A DNA stretch of 8,741 nucleotides from Nitrospiraceae bacterium (GTDB taxonomy: Bacteria; Nitrospirota; Thermodesulfovibrionia; Thermodesulfovibrionales; UBA9159): contig DMNE01000014.1 in the NCBI GenBank assembly GCA_003453735.1, positions 15,527 through 24,267 of the forward strand, in the 5' to 3' direction. The translations under genes were made by a program, and so were the position numbers. Shown here one piece after another: positions 8,001 to 8,741 of the stretch. Each line of letters starts with the position of its first letter. The stretch's first letter is position 1. The notes below the pieces were generated by a model. The model saw only the letters and a program-made list of their open reading frames with translations. It made no database searches and was not told the origin of the DNA.

Positions 8001-8639
8001 CCCGCTGAAAGCAAAGGGGTGACCATTAACTGTCGCCTCAAAATGCGGCTGAACATATGCCTGGACATAATAGGGCAGATTAGAAATAAAAGGGATGGTT
8101 ATCCTAACGTCCCTGACAGTATGTTTTTTCTGTTTCGGACTGTCAAGAAAGTCTAAGCCACCGTTGAGAATCTGTATGTTATTCAGGGAAAATCTTAAAG
8201 GCTTTGGTTTGGATGCCGGTTTTGATTTCAGTTCTTCAATCACGTCCGAGAAGTTATAGGAAAGGTCTCCATTACGGATGATGTTTATGTAAGGCTTAAC
8301 AATCTTTAATTCACTCAGAATCAGGGCCCTTTTCCAGAGAGAGCTACTCTCGAGGTTAATTAAGAGCTCATCAAAGGACACGAACGTTTCCGGTTTGTTA
8401 CGGTCCTTCATGATAAAACCTTTCACGTCTACAGACAGGACAAAGGGGTTGACTTTTATTTGACTGATGGAGACGTCACGGTGCAGGCTCTCCGAAAGTT
8501 TTTTTACGAGGACGGACTTCAGGATGGGCGGCAGTATGAAAAAGCCGGTTATGGTAAAAACGAAGAGGAATATAAGCAATCCGACGCAGATCCGCTTCAC
8601 CACGGCAGATGACCTCACTTTTTCAAGATAAACGCGCAT
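5058..8639 (-). CDS. Large DUF748/AsmA-like envelope protein
   Basis: A 1193-aa protein with a short basic N-terminus and one hydrophobic segment (about 17-38), then an almost wholly beta-rich, Ser/Lys/Asp-rich body, so it is most likely anchored in the inner membrane and periplasmic. The N-terminal region has AsmA-family features (LPPILKSVLVKKLSE, then ISQIKVNPFVLSVDVKG). Repeated units alternate with Pro-rich linkers such as PASKPKPL and PKSETPPPS. The region at about 797-1008 is typical of DUF748: IEKVTLQGGTISFSD, GEIKLDIPVTGNIDDPKF, then ATSPFALLGAIFGGGGEEL. From 1009 follows a degenerate OmpA-like segment (LEFDYGSAAM, LKLEIEGYVD) and a charged Lys-rich tail. AsmA-clan proteins are linked to lipid transport or outer-membrane upkeep; that role is inferred here. 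The ATG at 8639 has GAGG about 10 bases upstream. Confidence 0.9.
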   Translation of the reverse strand: MRVYLEKVRSSAVVKRICVGLLIFLFVFTITGFFILPPILKSVLVKKLSESLHRDVSISQIKVNPFVLSVDVKGFIMKDRNKPETFVSFDELLINLESSSLWKRALILSELKIVKPYINIIRNGDLSYNFSDVIEELKSKPASKPKPLRFSLNNIQILNGGLDFLDSPKQKKHTVRDVRITIPFISNLPYYVQAYVQPHFEATVNGHPFAFSGMTKPFARSVETSFDITVRDFDIPYYLAYIPFQMNFKILSGYVDVSTVLSYAQYRDRPPLIALRGNIDVKKITAVDAIGHPLVSLPMLNIGIASSDLVEGKVHFSKILFQSPEIDLERSASGKMTVAFLIPEGKVEEKNDKTKETHPVFAVDADEISISSGKVLFSDMPRNNPFRTTLGNIDLKIEHFSNGRNKKAAMALSLQTEADEGFKLTGDFSIDPPASSGTIELKQIELKKYAPYYREGILFDIAEGKFGLLTQYLFAKAEKDVDVRLSELSASLSSLRLKKRDEKEDFLRMPSVIVKSTAIDLTKKEIAVGELITEKGVLTVKRFQDGNLNVAALFSPPRGGKPQPIKKPQLERPWLIRVNNIIAKDYAIRMKDLVPSEPVDIAVEKIRFKGENISTAKGAKAKTALSFTLNKKGSVSTSGSIGIDPLSVALAMNVKELSIVPLQPYFTDKVKIIVTDGAISAKGSLSVVSVAGSGIKAAYKGEASLSHFSSVDKLNDEDFLKWNSLYLDGVDVKYNPFFVAIKEVALADFYSRLVINRDGSLNVQGIIEEDVPKSETPPPSQNRQSLVVDKKSGPQNMIKIEKVTLQGGTISFSDRSVEPNYSANLLEIGGRISGLSSEENELADVDLRGKLENYAPLEITGKINPLREELYVQLKVDFKDMDLSSVTPYSGKYIGYTIQKGKLSFNLQYLIVKKKLDSQNSVFLDQLTLGDKVESPEATKLPVKLAIALLKNRKGEIKLDIPVTGNIDDPKFSVGRIIIKILLNLLVKAATSPFALLGAIFGGGGEELSYLEFDYGSAAMNEQGDKKLDTLIKALHDRPSLKLEIEGYVDPEKDKEALRQYLFNKKIKAQKLKDTLKKGLPAVPVDEIKVEQNEYPKYLKMAYKEEKFPKPRNIIGIAKDLPIPEMEKLMLTHIEVSDDDLRQLASQRGLKVKEYILKSGQIEPERVFLVEPKSLQPEKKEKLKDSRVDFKLK

Positions 8640-8741
8640 GTAAGATCAGCCTCTATTTCCTGAAAACGGTTTTCAGCAAGTCGGTTACCCTTGCCGCCGG
8701 GTCAGTCCTGATTTTCTTTTCCTGCTATCGAAAAGGTGCGC
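8640..8741 (-). other. Leader or upstream gene end, not resolved
   Basis: The frame ending in TAG at 8655-8653 reads TDPAARVTDLLKTVFRK, which looks like a protein C-terminus 13 bases before the DUF748 start. It is open for only 23 codons back to another TAG at 8727-8725 and has no start codon. It could be the end of a frameshifted upstream gene or chance. No -35/-10 promoter is evident in these 102 bases, so the promoter of the DUF748-E2-ACD unit probably lies outside the window. Confidence 0.25.
8660..8676. promoter_or_regulatory. 17-bp palindrome upstream of the DUF748 gene
   Basis: CTGAAAAC-G-GTTTTCAG is a perfect 8+8 inverted repeat with a single central base, 20 bases before the DUF748 start. 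The odd spacing and symmetry suit a dimeric repressor site or a short leader hairpin. It may instead be chance within the end of an upstream gene, because one minus-strand frame here reads like a C-terminus. Confidence 0.3.

Overview
This window carries a run of genes that all read leftward (minus strand). The proteins are ordinary bacterial ones. A very large AsmA-like envelope protein with one N-terminal membrane anchor implies a diderm (Gram-negative type) bacterium. The ADP-forming acyl-CoA synthetase subunit and the stress/energy-sensing genes fit an anaerobic or energy-limited lifestyle, for example Nitrospirota or Desulfobacterota. That placement is a guess from gene content and an estimated G+C near 50%; no phylogenetic marker is present. 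I see no RNA genes, insertion sequences, CRISPR arrays or phage genes.

Layout in transcription order, right to left. (1) 8640-8741: leader of the first gene, with a 17-bp perfect palindrome. (2) 8639-5058: DUF748/AsmA-like periplasmic giant of 1193 aa. (3) 5038-3866: E2 acyltransferase of a 2-oxo acid dehydrogenase complex (lipoyl, subunit-binding and catalytic domains). (4) 3869-2529: alpha-type subunit of an ADP-forming acyl-CoA synthetase, overlapping the E2 gene by 4 bases. (5) 2528-2064: 465 bases without a convincing gene, but with a terminator-like hairpin, a short ORF or gene remnant, a sigma70-type promoter and a leader hairpin. (6) 2063-1662 and 1665-1240: two small CBS-domain-pair proteins with a 4-base overlap. 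(7) 1051-206: a tandem-domain universal stress protein. (8) 209-1: start of an unrecognised gene that overlaps the stress-protein stop and leaves the window.

The layout suggests two transcription units. The upstream unit (DUF748, E2, ACD alpha) pairs an enzyme that loads an acyl group onto CoA with one that can use acyl-CoA to make ATP. The E1, E3 and ATP-grasp beta partners are absent here and must be encoded elsewhere. The downstream unit (CBS, CBS, Usp, unknown) looks like a nucleotide-sensing/stress module with tight translational coupling. No clear novel system is visible. The points most worth a second look are the orphan E2-ACD pair under an envelope gene, the divergent nucleotide-binding motifs in the CBS and Usp proteins, the structured 465-base gap, and the unrecognised coupled gene at the left edge.
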